Shown: in pieces, positions 11,568-23,512 of the stretch
How the letters are laid out: each line of letters starts with the position of its first letter
Numbering within the stretch: the stretch's first letter is position 1
Source of the DNA: Xestospongia muta
Lineage: Eukaryota; Porifera; Demospongiae; Haplosclerida; Petrosiidae
Reading direction: 5' to 3'
DNA: 64,000 nt
NCBI GenBank assembly: GCA_963693285.1
Contig: OY848919.1
Span: 11,465,461-11,529,460, forward strand
Notes under the pieces: generated by a model
Databases searched by the model: none
What the model was told of the DNA's origin: nothing
Seen by the model: the letters and a program-made list of their open reading frames with translations, nothing else
Position numbers and translations under genes: made by a program

Positions 11568-13777
11568 ATCTTCCATGTAATGACAGTTTGAAACGTTTCC
11601 AAAATTCATATAAATTGTATGAATTATTTACTCTATGCCGAAAAATCCTTCTGACACCTCCCACTGCCGACCAAAGCTTTTCTGATTTTCCATCTATTCA
11701 TTTACTGATAAATCCCACTTCACCCACATTGGAAGAGAGTCAGTCATATTCAACTATTCATGAAATTTTAGTTTCACCAGCATTTCTTGGACTTGCTGCC
11801 AGAAAACATTCAAAAATGTACTTCAAGTCTCCTCCAGATGCAACTCTATTTGTGGCTCATATTGGCATACTAAATGTGATTGTAGACGTAGAGTCTGTCA
11901 TGCCTTCTCTTACTCATTCTATTGACCCAGAAGGAGGAGTATATATTGTACCTTCTGAAAGTGAAAGAAATCAGTTTATCCCTCCAGATGTGAAAGAAGT
12001 TATTTATACGTCTGCAGAGCAACTAGAGATTCACTCAACAACTATGCCACAGAAACTCCGTGATTGTCACTGGACCAAAGGTTTGATTAAATCACCACAG
12101 GCTGACTATGAGCAAACATTCATGGTTCATCCATCTCAAAAGAAGGACACAATAAATTTAAAACAGCAAGGTATGAAACCCTCTCAAGACCCCAACAAAA
12201 CTAAAGTATGAATTTTCTTCCACGGGGGTTTAAAATAGAGAGAAATTTTGGATCTGTTCACCTACCTCCTGGTCATCATGTACTCCTTCATTGTGAACAT
12301 GTAAGATCAAAGTATAAAGGTGCCAATTGTTTTGATAAAGGCATTACATTGTTCCTAGCAATTGGAGATGGCTCAAAGAAGTATCCTGCTGATCAACCTT
12401 ATGTTATATATCATAAATATGATCCCGGAATGTACTTCAACATGGCTGTCTTTGTTTCAAAGGATGATCTGTCTGTTCTCAATGTTATAACTGATGATAA
12501 ACCACAGCCAATAGCTCAGAGGTTGTGTGAAGATTCTCATTTTAGAGAAAACATTCATTTCACATTAAAGACAGCTATGCATTGCACAGGATATAGCAGT
12601 TTAAAGTCTCTTTTACTCGGTATTAAAGAGAAAAGGTCAGCTTACTATTTTATACAGATATACACAATTATTCATAATAATATAATGTACAGTGGAAAAT
12701 ATTGGCAAGATTTTTATTTGGTGATTAGACAAATTGTGTTAGCCATGCTACAAATGTTTTACAATGTTGTTTGAGTATTTTAAGAGAGGGAACCTACTGT
12801 ACCATCACCTTTTAATGACAGCAGTCTGTATATGCTTGTAAACCTGTTGGCCTCATAAGTCTCAAATTTATGTAAATACCATGTGTCAATTATACAATAG
12901 TATTATAATATTAAGTGAAATTGTTAAATTAAAAACTTGCTTAAACAAACAGTTTGGGCTTTTCTCAAGATTTAATGCTTGTTTATATTACCTGCTGTAC
13001 AGTAATTGTTTGACATATTGTGAGTGTTAATGATACTGGTAGACCATTTGATGAAATCTGATCATAACGTATCATTTTTTATTATATAATGATCCTATTT
13101 TAGTACTAGTGATGATTTATTACCATTCTTTTTCCCATCAGAGTGGATCTGAAATGTATGACAAGATATCGATGTTGGTACTGTATCAATCGGTGTGACA
13201 ATTGCATGGAACCAGCTGCTGTTGGACTTACAAAACAGGTTGAAAATGATGTTATCATGAAATTTTGCAGTGACAATTGTAAAGTATCAATCAATAGTTC
13301 ACCTAAATCTTTAAACTTGTTACCATCTCTTTTCAAGCTTAGCGTTAAAGATGGAAAGGTCAATGTTCTACCACCAACTGGACACACCATATTACAGCGT
13401 GTTAATGATTATTATGATGAGTATGGAGAAGAATTGGCAGCTTGTCAAACTACTTACATATGTATTGGTAATGGTACTACTGAATTTCCAAAAGACAAGA
13501 TATACATCATATATATATTATCTATTGCACTTAGACATACTCTTGCAGCCTTTTTCGTCTCGGATGATCTAACCCTTAGCCTTTTGACCATACTGCCTGA
13601 AAAATGTGATATTGAGGTTGTTAAATCATTGATGGTCTCAATCAGAAAACTATTGAGCCTGTACTGAAAGATGTTGCATCAGAAGCTGGTTTTTCAAGCT
13701 TTCCGGCATGGTCCTCAGCGGCAATACAAGGTGAAGAGTCTTACTTTGCATCATTTCCATATTATAAGCGTTTCTAA
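11568..13777 (+). pseudogene. Unknown two-module gene, unit A (frameshifted)
   Basis: Plus strand. The exon 11568-12635 follows the acceptor TTCTCTTCTAG; the donor AAAAG|GTCAG joins in phase to the exon 13142-13777 after CCCATCAG. The first exon encodes DLPCNDSLKRF...MYFKSPPDATLFVAHIGILN... and then a module LPRGFK...LPPGHHVLLH...TLFLAIGDGSK.YPADQPYVIYH...VFVSKDDL. The second exon has a Cys-rich start (CWYCINRCDNC) and a second copy of the module: LPSLFKL...LPPTGHTILQ...ICIGNGTTEFPKDKIYIIY...FFVSDDL. I do not recognise the family. Two one-base losses relative to unit B break this copy, at about 12,207 (between the ...TKV and MNF parts) and about 13,643. Intron 12,636-13,141 shows nothing else. 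Confidence 0.55.
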
Positions 13778-14230
13778 TTTTATTCTTATTCATAAGGACT
13801 GTATATTAAATTAATTTAATGTAATATTGTATGGGTCTTCATGTTTTAACTCAAATCTTTTAGCATGGAATCAAATATATTTTGTTTGGATCAATTACAC
13901 ATAACGATTTTTAATAAGAGATGATTTATAAAAACATATGCTACATGAAGTGACCTTTAATATAACAATAGATTAACTGAAGAAACCTAGTTTTGACCTG
14001 AGCCACTCTTCTGTAAGTTCGTGATATTATCAATGGGTTATTTGTGATATGTTTTTTAATATCAAATTTTATTGCTAATTTTTTAAATTGAATTATAAGT
14101 TTATTGTTGTGATCTCCATAATGGTGTGCATCTCTCCATTAATCTAGTTTGATAATTAAGGCAAACGATTATTTCTGAAAATTGAAAAGTAATTAAAGCT
14201 GGATGTAACCGATGTATATGAGTCACGCGT
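13778..14230. other. Downstream flank of unit A, no gene seen
   Basis: AT-rich sequence conserved in units A-D after the stop codon. No exon or RNA gene was recognised. Confidence 0.5.
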
Positions 14231-14340
14231 TTAATGACTGATTGTTGGTAGGAGGAGTGTGAGTCGTGCATTCTGATTGGTCAATTATAAGTTCCCGCCA
14301 TTATTGTACAATTTACATTCCAGGACACGCAGGATTGTGT
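14231..14340 (+). promoter_or_regulatory. Possible promoter: CCAAT box and E2F-like GC box
   Basis: An inverted CCAAT (ATTGG, 14276-14280) is followed by TATAAG and GTTCCCGCCA (about 14291-14300), similar to an E2F site. The block is kept in units B, C and D (about 24,000, 36,450 and 46,690). A CG-containing stretch follows downstream. No gene product is identified, so its role is an inference. Confidence 0.35.
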
Positions 14341-14439
14341 GTCTGAGTCTGTAAGAGAGCGTGATCCCTTAAAGTTGATCTTTATAGACTATAAAAAGAT
14401 AGGGTTGTCGGCCATGTTCAGTGCACTGCACCTCCGTGG

Positions 14440-14500
14440 GATCGTCGTCGTCGTTGGATCGTCTCTCTCATCGTTGGATCGTCTCTCTCATCGTTGGATT
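14440..14500. repeat. 20-bp tandem repeat, unit A
   Basis: A GTCGTC run followed by tandem units of gttggatcgtctctctcatc. The copy number differs between the four units: about two here, about four in B and D, about three in C. This is a useful marker to tell the copies apart. Confidence 0.8.
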
Positions 14501-14937
14501 TCACTCGTTTTTTGTCACCTTTATTGTTTTTTGTCATCCTTTTCTTTATTTTTGTAACTTTTCTTTTTTAAATTTCTTCATTTATTTCTTTATTGATTGT
14601 CTAATTCCTTTTTTTCGTTTCTACAGGTCTTACTTTTCTAACTGATGTGCTTTGATATTTTCCTACCTCAATGATGTTCTCTGACTGTTCTAGCTCTGAT
14701 GTTCTCTAACTGTTCTAGCTCTGATGTTCTTTGATGTTCTCCTTCCTGATGACTCTGACTGTTCCAGCTCCTGCCTGATGTTCTCTGAATGTAAAAGATG
14801 AGTTTGCTCTCCTGGTCATTGGACTCTCTCCTGTCTTCCTTCCAGCCTTCTTTCCTCTTCTTTTATTTTTTTTATTTTTATTTTGGGCTATCTAGCCTAT
14901 ACATTATACACACACTCATACAATCTCTACAAATCAT

Positions 14938-15010
14938 CTCTCCCCTGCCGCCTGGCGGCCTAAAAAAAATTTTTTTTAAAAATCCTAGGCCGCCAGGTGG
15001 CGGGGGAGAG
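14938..15010. repeat. GC-rich 25-bp hairpin, unit A
   Basis: The arm ctctcccctgccgcctggcg... (14938-14962) is inverted at 14986-15010 with two mismatches, which are G-T tolerant in RNA. The loop is an A/T run. It stands out in very AT-rich surroundings and recurs at 24772-24845, 37180-37253 and 47422-47494 with arms conserved and loops varying. It could be a foldback element, an RNA structure or a transposon end. Confidence 0.8.
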
Positions 15011-15151
15011 CTCTGATCCTGTAGGGTGCGTGTGTGTGTGCTGTGTGTGTGTAGGTTGGTGGTCCTTTTTCACTTCCTCTGTCTCTCTTCGCTCTCCATC
15101 CATCCATTCTTTGTCACTACAAGTTCATTTACTCTTTTTCTTTCCCTGTAG

Positions 15152-15171
15152 GAGCAGTCCTGTTGAAAAAG
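15152..15171 (+). other. Possible 20-nt microexon
   Basis: A pyrimidine tract ending CCCTGTAG is followed by 20 bases (gagcagtcctgttgaaaaag) and then GTGAGC. Kept in units B and D; in unit C the donor is changed to ATGAGC. It could belong to a non-coding transcript of this plus-strand block. Confidence 0.3.
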
Positions 15172-15299
15172 GTGAGCTATCTCTCCATCCATTCAATTCT
15201 TTACTTCATTGATGCAGTTTTAACGGATTTTTTCTCTCTCTTTTTCTATGTTCTCTATGATCTGGACTGGCTCTGTCATCAAGTGGATTGGAGGACTCT

Positions 15300-15965
15300 T
15301 CATCTTTGAACTTTTTATTTTCTTGTTTTTTCTTGTTTTTTTTGTTTTTGATTTCTTATTTGTTTTTTTTTGTTTTTTTGTTTTTGATTTCTTATTTGTT
15401 TTTTTTTTGTTTTTTTGTTTTTGATTTCTTATTTGTAACTTAAAAACTTTTAAATTTGTTCTTTTAAAATCTATTCTTAATATTAAATTCTCTCATTTAA
15501 ATTTATTCTTTTTAAAAAAAATTAATCTTTAATTCTTAATATTAAATCTATCCAAAATCTACTCGTTCTTTTAAAACTTAAAAAAAATTCCTTCTTTTAT
15601 TCTTAAATTCACTCATTTAAATCTATTTTTTTATTCTTTTATTCTTAACATTAAATTTGCTTATTTAAATCTATTCTTTTTTATTCTTAATATTAATAAA
15701 TTTATTCTTTTTTATTCTTTAATATCAATAAAATTTATTCTTTTTTATTCTTTAATATCAATAAACTTATTCTTTTTTATTTTTATTCTTTATCTTTCAC
15801 TCATTTAAATTTATTCTTTTTATTCTTTATCTTTCACTTATTTAAATTTATTCTTTTTTATTCTTAAATTTGCTCATTTAAATTTATTCCAAATATCTTC
15901 TTTTTTAAAATCTATTCAAAATTTATTCTTTAATTCATCCTTTTAAAACAAATTCTTAACATTAC
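15300..15965. repeat. T-rich low-complexity tract, unit A
   Basis: Repeated tttttgatttcttatttg and ttattcttttttattctttaatatcaataaa motifs. Units B-D carry the same tract with different repeat numbers (about 25,137-25,760, 37,550-38,110 and 47,790-48,310). Not coding. Confidence 0.85.
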
Positions 15966-16351
15966 CTTTTAAAGATTACAAATGTTTTAATCATAAACCT
16001 TCTAAACAAGACTCAATCTTGTTAATTATGAAAACAACAATGAATTAGTTACAACTAGTTACTGATACCAGCTTACAAGATTAGATTTTGTGAACAGACT
16101 CAATTAGTTTCTGAGCTATCATTAATTGTTTTAACAGACATTTCTATAACTGTAATATCTAATCCATCAAGTTCAAGATGCACAGAATTAGAATCACTCA
16201 AACTCAGGTAGTGGTAACATAACTCTAGCAGCTGGTTCAGTAGTAACAATACTACAACATTAACTCCGTGGACTAAAAATGCAGAACCTTTACATCATCA
16301 ATATTGACATAGTGAGTATAATAGTCAGCATACAATATTAGGAGTTCATTA

Positions 16352-16709
16352 TTACACATCCTGTAACAATATCAGTTGTAGTGATTGGACAGATGTTACA
16401 GAACCAGTGAGTCCTTGTAGCTCTATTAACATTGAAGTAATCTCACTCTCACTTAGAGGGCCAATTACATCCTAAGACAATAAAAATGTTAATAATAATA
16501 TTTATTCAGACTGCTATACTCAGCTAACAAATATTGTATTAGGGCCACATCTATTTAACCTTGATATAATTTTGTAGTTGTTCTTCAGGTAATAGCAGAG
16601 CACATGCTAAAGAGTGGACTGGCATACCAATACTGTGAAATGCTTTACCTAATCTCACTATATCTAGATCATGAATAAAAGGACATCTTAGAGAGAGGGA
16701 GAGAGGGAG

Positions 16710-16772
<63 letters not shown>

Positions 16773-17075
16773 TACATGATTGAAAAGCACCAACTGTTGT
16801 TTTAATATGGAGTCCTTCCAGTTCAGAGACAAAGAGAATAACTTGTACATACTCCCTATAGAGAGAGACATGAAACTTGAAAATGGCAGTGCTAGTAAAT
16901 ACAGACCCTATCAATACATTAGTGTTAATAGAGTCAATACAAGTAGACATTGTACTTACTTGATGTTAGTAACTGAAGCCTCACTGACTCTTTCAATAAA
17001 CTCAATAGAAGCAATAGAAAACAAAACTTGAATTGCTCGTATACGAGACTGTGTACCTCCTAGTACTTTGGAACT
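16352..17075 (-). pseudogene. KNTC1-like: KNTC1/Rod-like C-terminal exons, unit A
   Basis: Minus-strand exons: 16960-17075 ([17 protein letters not shown]...IERVSEA), about 16785-16891 (KFHVSLYREYVQVILFVSE...TVGAFQS), 16560-16686 (CPFIHDLDIVRLGKAFHSIG...LACALLLPEEQ) and 16352-16471 (VIGPLSESEITSMLIELQG..., stop TAA). The CP..HDLDIVRLG...LACALLLP stretch matches the C-terminal Rod region well. Exon 1 opens in phase 0 after an acceptor facing minisatellite array 2, so it would join the unit B middle exons at 19,697-20,586. Roughly 120 residues present in vertebrate KNTC1 seem missing between GAFQS and CPF, where a (GA)n tract now lies, and exon phases do not fit there. A further open stretch at 16100-16272 could be a last exon. 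Confidence 0.6.
16688..16770. repeat. (GA)n microsatellite
   Basis: GA run with GGGA interruptions, inside the KNTC1-like intron. On the minus strand it is the CT tract leading to the acceptor at 16687. Confidence 0.9.
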
Positions 17076-17103
17076 CTGAATAGATAAATAGTAAGAATAA
17101 TTA

Positions 17104-18290
17104 ATGGACAGATGAACGGATAGATGGATACCTAGATGAATCGATGGATTGATGGATGCATGGATGGATGGATGGATGGATAGATGAATGGATGGATGGA
17201 TGGATGGATGGATGGATTGATGGATAGATGGATAGATGAATTGATTGATGGATGAATGGAATAATAGATGGATGCATGGATTGATGGATGAATGGATTGA
17301 TGGATGGATGGATTGATAGATAGATGGATGGATTGATAGATGGATGGATAGATTGATAGATGGATGCATGGATTAATGGATGGATTGATGGATGGATGCA
17401 TGGATGAATGGATTGATGGATGGATGAATGGATGGATTGATGGATGGATAGATGGATGAATCGATGGATGGATGGATGCATGGATTGATGGATGGATGGT
17501 TTGATGGATGGATTGATGGATGGATTGATGAATGGATTGATGGATGGATTAATGAATTGATTGATGAATGAATTGATGGACAAGTCATACTTTGGCCCAG
17601 TTAAGAAGATATGATGGATGCATGGATTGATGGATGGATGGATGAATCGATGGATGCATGGATGGATTGATGGATGGATTGATGAATTGATGGATGCATG
17701 GATTGATGGATGAAAGGATTGATGGATGGATGGATTGATGGATGGATGGATTGATAGATGGATGGATGGATTGATGGATGGATAGATGGATGGATGGATT
17801 GATGGATGGATTGATGAATGGATTGATGGATGGATGAATGAATCAATGGATGGATGGATGAATCAATGGATTGATGGATAGATGGATGAATGAATCAAAG
17901 GATGGATGGATGAATCAATGGATTCATGGATTAATGGTTGAATCGATGGATGCATGGATGAATCAATGGATTGATGGATGGATGGATGAATCGATGGATG
18001 CATGGATTGATGGATGGATGGATTGATGGATGGATGGATGGATTGATGGATGGATGGATGAATTGATGGATGGATGGATGAATCAATGGATTGATGAATG
18101 AATCGATGGATGCATGGATGAATTGATGGATGCATAGATTGATGGATGGATGGATTGGTGGATGGATTGATGGATGGATGGATGAATCGATGGATGCATG
18201 GATGGATTGATGGATGGATTGATGAATTGATGGATGGATGGATTGATGGATGGATTGATGAATTGATGGATGGATGGATTGATAGACAAG
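17104..18290. repeat. GGAT/TTGAT minisatellite array 2
   Basis: Same repeat family as array 1. A KNTC1 exon-edge remnant (gacaagtcatactttggccc) is embedded at 17,579-17,610. All long reading frames in it are repeat artefacts. Confidence 0.95.
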
Positions 18291-18296
18291 TCATAC

Positions 18297-18580
18297 TTTG
18301 GCCAGGTTAAGAAGATACTTAGCATTCTCTTCTACTTCATTAGGCAGTGTCATTAAGTATGTTAAATAACGTAGACATATTTGTTCTTCCTCTTCTTCTT
18401 CATTGTCTTCAGTAGTTTGTGGAGCAGTTGGGTCCTCCATCAATGACAGCTAAACAAGGAGGCCATGTAAAGTTGATATTGACGTGACATTATTAGCCTG
18501 TATACCAAGATGCTCCTCCCACTTGTTATTGATCGAATAAGTATATCTAGTAATTGTAGAGCATAAGTTGGCCAAGAAGA
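18297..18580 (-). pseudogene. KNTC1-like: Extra copy of two KNTC1-like exons inside the minisatellite
   Basis: Exons 18506-18580 and 18297-18449 repeat the [15 protein letters not shown] and ...KYLLNLAK exons, with donor and acceptor kept. They sit between two minisatellite blocks and a (GA)n tract. The block (exon pair, GA tract, minisatellite) has thus been tandemly duplicated between arrays 2 and 3. Confidence 0.65.
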
Positions 18581-18581
18581 C

Positions 18582-18582
<1 letters not shown>

Positions 18583-18652
<70 letters not shown>
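18583..18652. repeat. (GA)n microsatellite
   Basis: Pure GA run at the acceptor of the extra exon copy, running directly into minisatellite array 3. Confidence 0.95.
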
Positions 18653-18655
<3 letters not shown>

Positions 18656-18660
18656 CTTGA

Positions 18661-19688
18661 TACTTGATAGATGCATGAATTGATGGGTGAATTGATGGAT
18701 GGATTGATGGATGGATTGATGAATGGATTGATGGATGGATGAATCGATGGATGCATGGATTGATGGATGGATGGATTGGTGGATGGATTGATGGATGGAT
18801 GGATGAATCGATGGATGCATGGATGGATTGATGGATTGATTGATGAATTGATGGATGCATGGATTGATGGAAGGATGGATTGATGGATGAATGGATTGAT
18901 GGATGGATTGATACTTGATAGATAGATGGAAGGATTGATAGATGGATGGACGGATTGATGGATGGATGGATGAATCGATGGATGCATGGATGGATGGATG
19001 AATTGATGGATGGATTGATGGATGGATTAATGAATTGATTGATGGATGGATGGATGAATCGATGGATGCATGGATTGATGGATGGATGGATTGGTGGATG
19101 GATTGATGGATGGATGGATGAATTGATTGATGGATGGATGGATGGATGAATCGATGGATGCATGGATTGATGGATGGATGGATTGGTGGATGGATTGATG
19201 GATGGATGGATGAATCGATGGATGCATGGATTGATCGATGAATTGATGGATGGATTGATGGATGGATTGATGAATGGATTGATGGATGGATGAATCGATG
19301 GATGCATGGATTGATGGATACATGGATTGATGGATGGATGGATTGGTGGATGGATTGATGGATGGATGGATGAATCGATGGATGCATGGATGGATTGATG
19401 GATGGATGGATGGATTGATAGATGAATGGATGGATTGATGGATGGATGGATGGATTGATAGATGGATGGATGGATTGATGGATGGATGGATGGATTGATA
19501 GATGGATGGATGGATTGATGGATGGATGAATCAATGGATTGATGGATGGATGGATGAATCGATGGATGCATGGATTGATGGATGGATGGATGAATCGATG
19601 GATGGATGGATGAATCAATGGATTGATGGATGAATCGATGGATGCATGGATGGATTGATGAATTGATGGATGGATGGATTGATAGACA
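18661..19688. repeat. GGAT/TTGAT minisatellite array 3
   Basis: Same family. It shares long higher-order blocks with array 1 (for example the ggattgatacttgatagatgg stretch near 18,900), which suggests copying between arrays. Confidence 0.95.
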
Positions 19689-19696
19689 AGTCATAC

Positions 19697-19998
19697 TTTA
19701 GCCAGGTTAAGAAGATACTTAGCATTCTCTTCTACTTCATTAGGCAGTGTCATTAAGTATGTTAAATGACGTAGACATATTTGTTCTTCCTCTTCTTCTT
19801 CATTGTCTTCAGTAGTTTGTGGAGCAGTTGGGTCCTCCATCAATGACAGCTAAACAAGGAGGCCATGTAAAGTTGATATTGACGTGACATTATTAGCCTG
19901 TATACCAAGATGCTCCTCCCACTTGTTATTGATCGAATAAGTATATCTAGTAATTGTAGAGCATTAGTTGGCCAAGAAGACTAGAGAGAGAGAGAGAG

Positions 19999-20072
<74 letters not shown>

Positions 20073-20586
20073 CAAGCAGTACATATATTGGTGAGGTCAT
20101 AGTATATCTTACTTTCTCCATTAATTCCAGTCTACATGTTCTCTCTATTAACCATGATATGAACCTATTCTACATAATAAATTAAGATATATACAATGTA
20201 TAATAAATTCTGTACCAATTGACTTGGAAAATGACATTAAAAAGCATGGCAGGATATCTGCTTTCAGCCACAGTCCCATGTCAGTGGAAGGGACTGATTC
20301 CGGTACTGTTTGCAGTAAATTTACCATTTGATCTCCATTAATTTGAGAGATTAAATGAGTCTAAAATAAAACTTGAAAAGTCTTTAATGTGACTAGTTAG
20401 TGTTCCATTACATTGATCCATTTGCTAATCCATCCATCTATCCATCTGTCCATCCATCAGTCCATGCATCCATTAACCTGGTGCCAACCCCAAACACAAC
20501 TAGCAGAACTCAGTTCACCAGACTGAGTACATTGAACAAACTCGGACACCAAACTACCCTCCATAAAACCTCTCCATGATGAAGGA
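19697..20586 (-). pseudogene. KNTC1-like: KNTC1/Rod-like middle exons, unit B
   Basis: Same five exons as unit A: 20478-20586, 20216-20360, 20113-20169, 19906-19980 and 19697-19849. The second exon has one extra base (gacattaaaaagc against gacataaaaagc), which shifts the frame near FLCHFPSQL. The others are open. The final donor opens into arrays 3 and 2 and could splice to the unit A C-terminal exon at 17075. Confidence 0.55.
19983..20070. repeat. (GA)n microsatellite
   Basis: GA run with two AAAG interruptions, at the acceptor of the KNTC1-like exon 19906-19980. Confidence 0.95.
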
Positions 20587-20667
20587 CTACATAAAAATCA
20601 TACCACATATTAACTGCAATGAGTACAGTTACCTGTATTGTTGTGAACCAGTAATTAATTGATAAGT

Positions 20668-21409
20668 AACTATACTCTGTCCGAGTTGAGTTGAGCTACC
20701 CAGACATGTAAATAACTTTGCCGTTTTACGTGCTATCCGCATGGAACTTGCACCAATCAATTCAGCTTGCAAATGCGCTATTTATATATAAAATTTGACT
20801 CTCTAGTGCTACAAGAAAGTAGCAAACTATAAACTCCATACATTTTCAATGGCATACCTTTGTCATACTTCAAATTCCACACCTTCGAATAACCCTTTTT
20901 ACCTTAAGAAGTCAGCTGTGTGTCACGTGGCAATTCAAAATTACAGTTCTAATTATATGAACAAACGTTCTATTATAATTATTACTATTAAAATAATAAT
21001 CAGATATTGTCTTTTGCGATTTAAGGCAGCTATAAAGCCGCCGTGGTTCTAAAAAAACCTTTTAAAAAATGATGCTGGCATGTGAAACTCCTGTGGCATC
21101 AGCAGTTCTTTTAAGAGGTCCTTGAGTACGTTGACGCCTGTAGAGTTCCTCGAAATAGTCATAGACATTCGCAACAACCTCTGTTGCTTTGTTTGCAACC
21201 TCAGTTTCTTCCCCTTTGTATCTTCACAAACATGTGGAAAAACGTGGTCTGTTCGCTTGACATTAACGTGAGAAAGTAATGAATAATATTAAAATGTACT
21301 TCAGTGCTAAGTGGATAAAGTAGGTGAGAAAATACTTCACCTTACATTCTATGCATACAACACCTTTTTTTTAATAAAGGGCTCAACTCAACTCGGACAG
21401 AGTATAGTT
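20668..21409. mobile_element. MITE-like element with 28-bp terminal inverted repeats, copy B
   Basis: Second copy of the element at 10,758-11,500, with the same flanks. It was therefore duplicated with the unit, not inserted anew. Its two ends are a perfect match over gctcaactcaactcggacag. Confidence 0.7.
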
Positions 21410-21476
21410 TGTTATTATAATATAACATTATATCGCTTTTGTATAAGTATGTTTGTACGTGGAATTTCTCTTCTAG

Positions 21477-23512
21477 ATCTTCCATGTAATGACAGTTTGA
21501 AACGTTTCCGAAATTCATATAAATTGTATGAATTATTTACTCTATGCCGAAAAATCCTTTTGATACCTCCCACTGCCGACCAAAGCTTTTCTATTTTTCC
21601 ATCTATTCATTTACTGATAAATCCCACTTCACCCACGTTGGAAGAGAGTCAGTCATATTCAACTATTCATGAAATTTTAGTTTCACCAGCATTTCTTGGA
21701 CTTGCTGCCAGAAAACATTCAAAAATGTACTTCAAGTCTCCTCCAGATGCAACTCTATTTGTGGCTCATATTGGCATACTAAATGTGATTGTAGACGTAG
21801 AGTCTGTCATGCCTTCTCTTACCCATTCTATTGACCCAGAAGGAGGAGTGTATATATTGTACCTTCTGAAAGTGAAAGAAATCAGTTTATCCCTCCAGAT
21901 GTGAAAGAAGTTATTTATATGTCTGCAGAGCAACTAGAGATTCACTCAACAACTATGCCACAGAAACTCCGTGATTGTCATTGGACCAAAGGTTTGATTA
22001 AATCACCACAGGCTGACTATGAGCAAACATTCATGGTTCATCCAGCTCAAAAGAAGGACACAACAAATTTAAAACAGCAAGGTGTGAAACCCTCTCAAGA
22101 CCCCAACAAAACTAAAGTAATGAATTTTCTTCCAAGGGGGTTTAAAATAGAGAGAAATTTTGGATCTGTTCACCTACCTCCTGGTCATCATGTACTCCTT
22201 CATTGTGAGCATGTAAGATCAAAGTATAAAGATGCCAATTGTTTTGATGAAGGCATTACATTGTTCCTAGCAATTGGAGATGGCTCAAAGAAGTAAATTA
22301 AAGACAGCTATGCATTGCACAGGATATAGCAGTTTAAAGTCTCTTTTACTCGGTATTAAAGAGAAAAGGTCAGCTTACCATTTTATACAGATATACACAA
22401 TTATTCATAATAATATAATGTACAGTGGAAAATATTGGCAAGACTTTTATTTGGTGATTAGACAAATTGTGTTAGCCATGCTACAAAATGTTTTACAATG
22501 TTGTTTGAGTATTTTAAGAGAGGGAACCTACTGTACCATCACCTTTTAATGACAGCAGTCTGTATATGCTTGTAAACCTGTTGGCCTCATAAGTCTCAAA
22601 TTTATGTAAATACCATGTGTCAATTATACAATAGTATTATAATATTAAGTGAAATTGTTAAATTAAAAACTTGCTTAAACAAACAGTTTGGACTTTTCTC
22701 AAGATTTAATGCTTGTTTATATTACCTGCTGTACAGTAATTGTTTGACATATTGTGAGTGTTAATGATACTGGTAGACCATTTGATGAAATCTGATCATA
22801 ACGTATCATTTTTTATTATATAATGATCCTATTTTAGTACTAGTTATGATTTATTACCATTCTTTTTCCCATCAGAGTGGATCTGAAATGTATGACAAGA
22901 TATCGATGTTGGTACTGTATCAATCGGTGTGACAATTGCATGGAACCAGCTGCTGTTGGACTTACAAAACAGGTTGAAAATGATGTTATCATGAAATTTT
23001 GCAGTGACAATTGTAAAGTATCAATCAATAGTTCACCTAAATCTTTAAACTTGTTACCATCTCTTTTCAAGCTTAGCGTTAAAGATGGAAAGGTCAATGT
23101 TCTACCATCAACTGGACATACCATATTACAGTGTGTTAATGATTATTATGATGAGTATGGAGAAGAATTGGCAGCTTGTCAAACTACTTACATATGTGTT
23201 GGTAATGGTACTACTGAATTTCCAAAAGACAAGATATACATCATATATATATTATCTATTGCACTTAGACATACTCTTGCAGCCTTTTTCGTCTCGGATG
23301 ATCTAACCCTTAGCCTTTTGACCATACTGCCTGAAAAATGTGATATTGAGGTTGTTAAATCATTGATGGTCTCAATTCAGAAAACTATTGAGCCTGTACT
23401 GAAATATGTTACATCAGAAGCTGGTTTTTCAAGCTTTCCGGCATGGTCCTCAGTGGCAATACAAGGTGAAGAGTCTTACTTTGCATCATTTCAATATTAT
23501 AAGCGTTTCTAA
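21477..23512 (+). pseudogene. Unknown two-module gene, unit B (broken first exon, intact second)
   Basis: Exons 21477-22368 and 22876-23512. A two-base insertion at about 21,848 (gagtgtatatattg) shifts the frame after DPEGG. About 190 bp of module 1 are deleted at about 22,295 (agaagta joined to aattaaagac). Module 2 is fully open here to its stop, ending FASFQYYKRF, so it is the best template of that half. Family unknown. Confidence 0.5.

Noticed and set aside
14339..15212. Protein frames rich in Phe/Leu and in VCVCCVCV near the hairpin
   Set aside because: They derive from T-rich, GTGT and 20-bp repeat sequence, change frame between the four units and show no codon-type constraint.
16780..17031. 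Plus-strand frame MKSTNCCFNMESFQF... over the KNTC1 C-terminal exons
   Set aside because: It is the antisense of the minus-strand exons, which show splice sites and family similarity.
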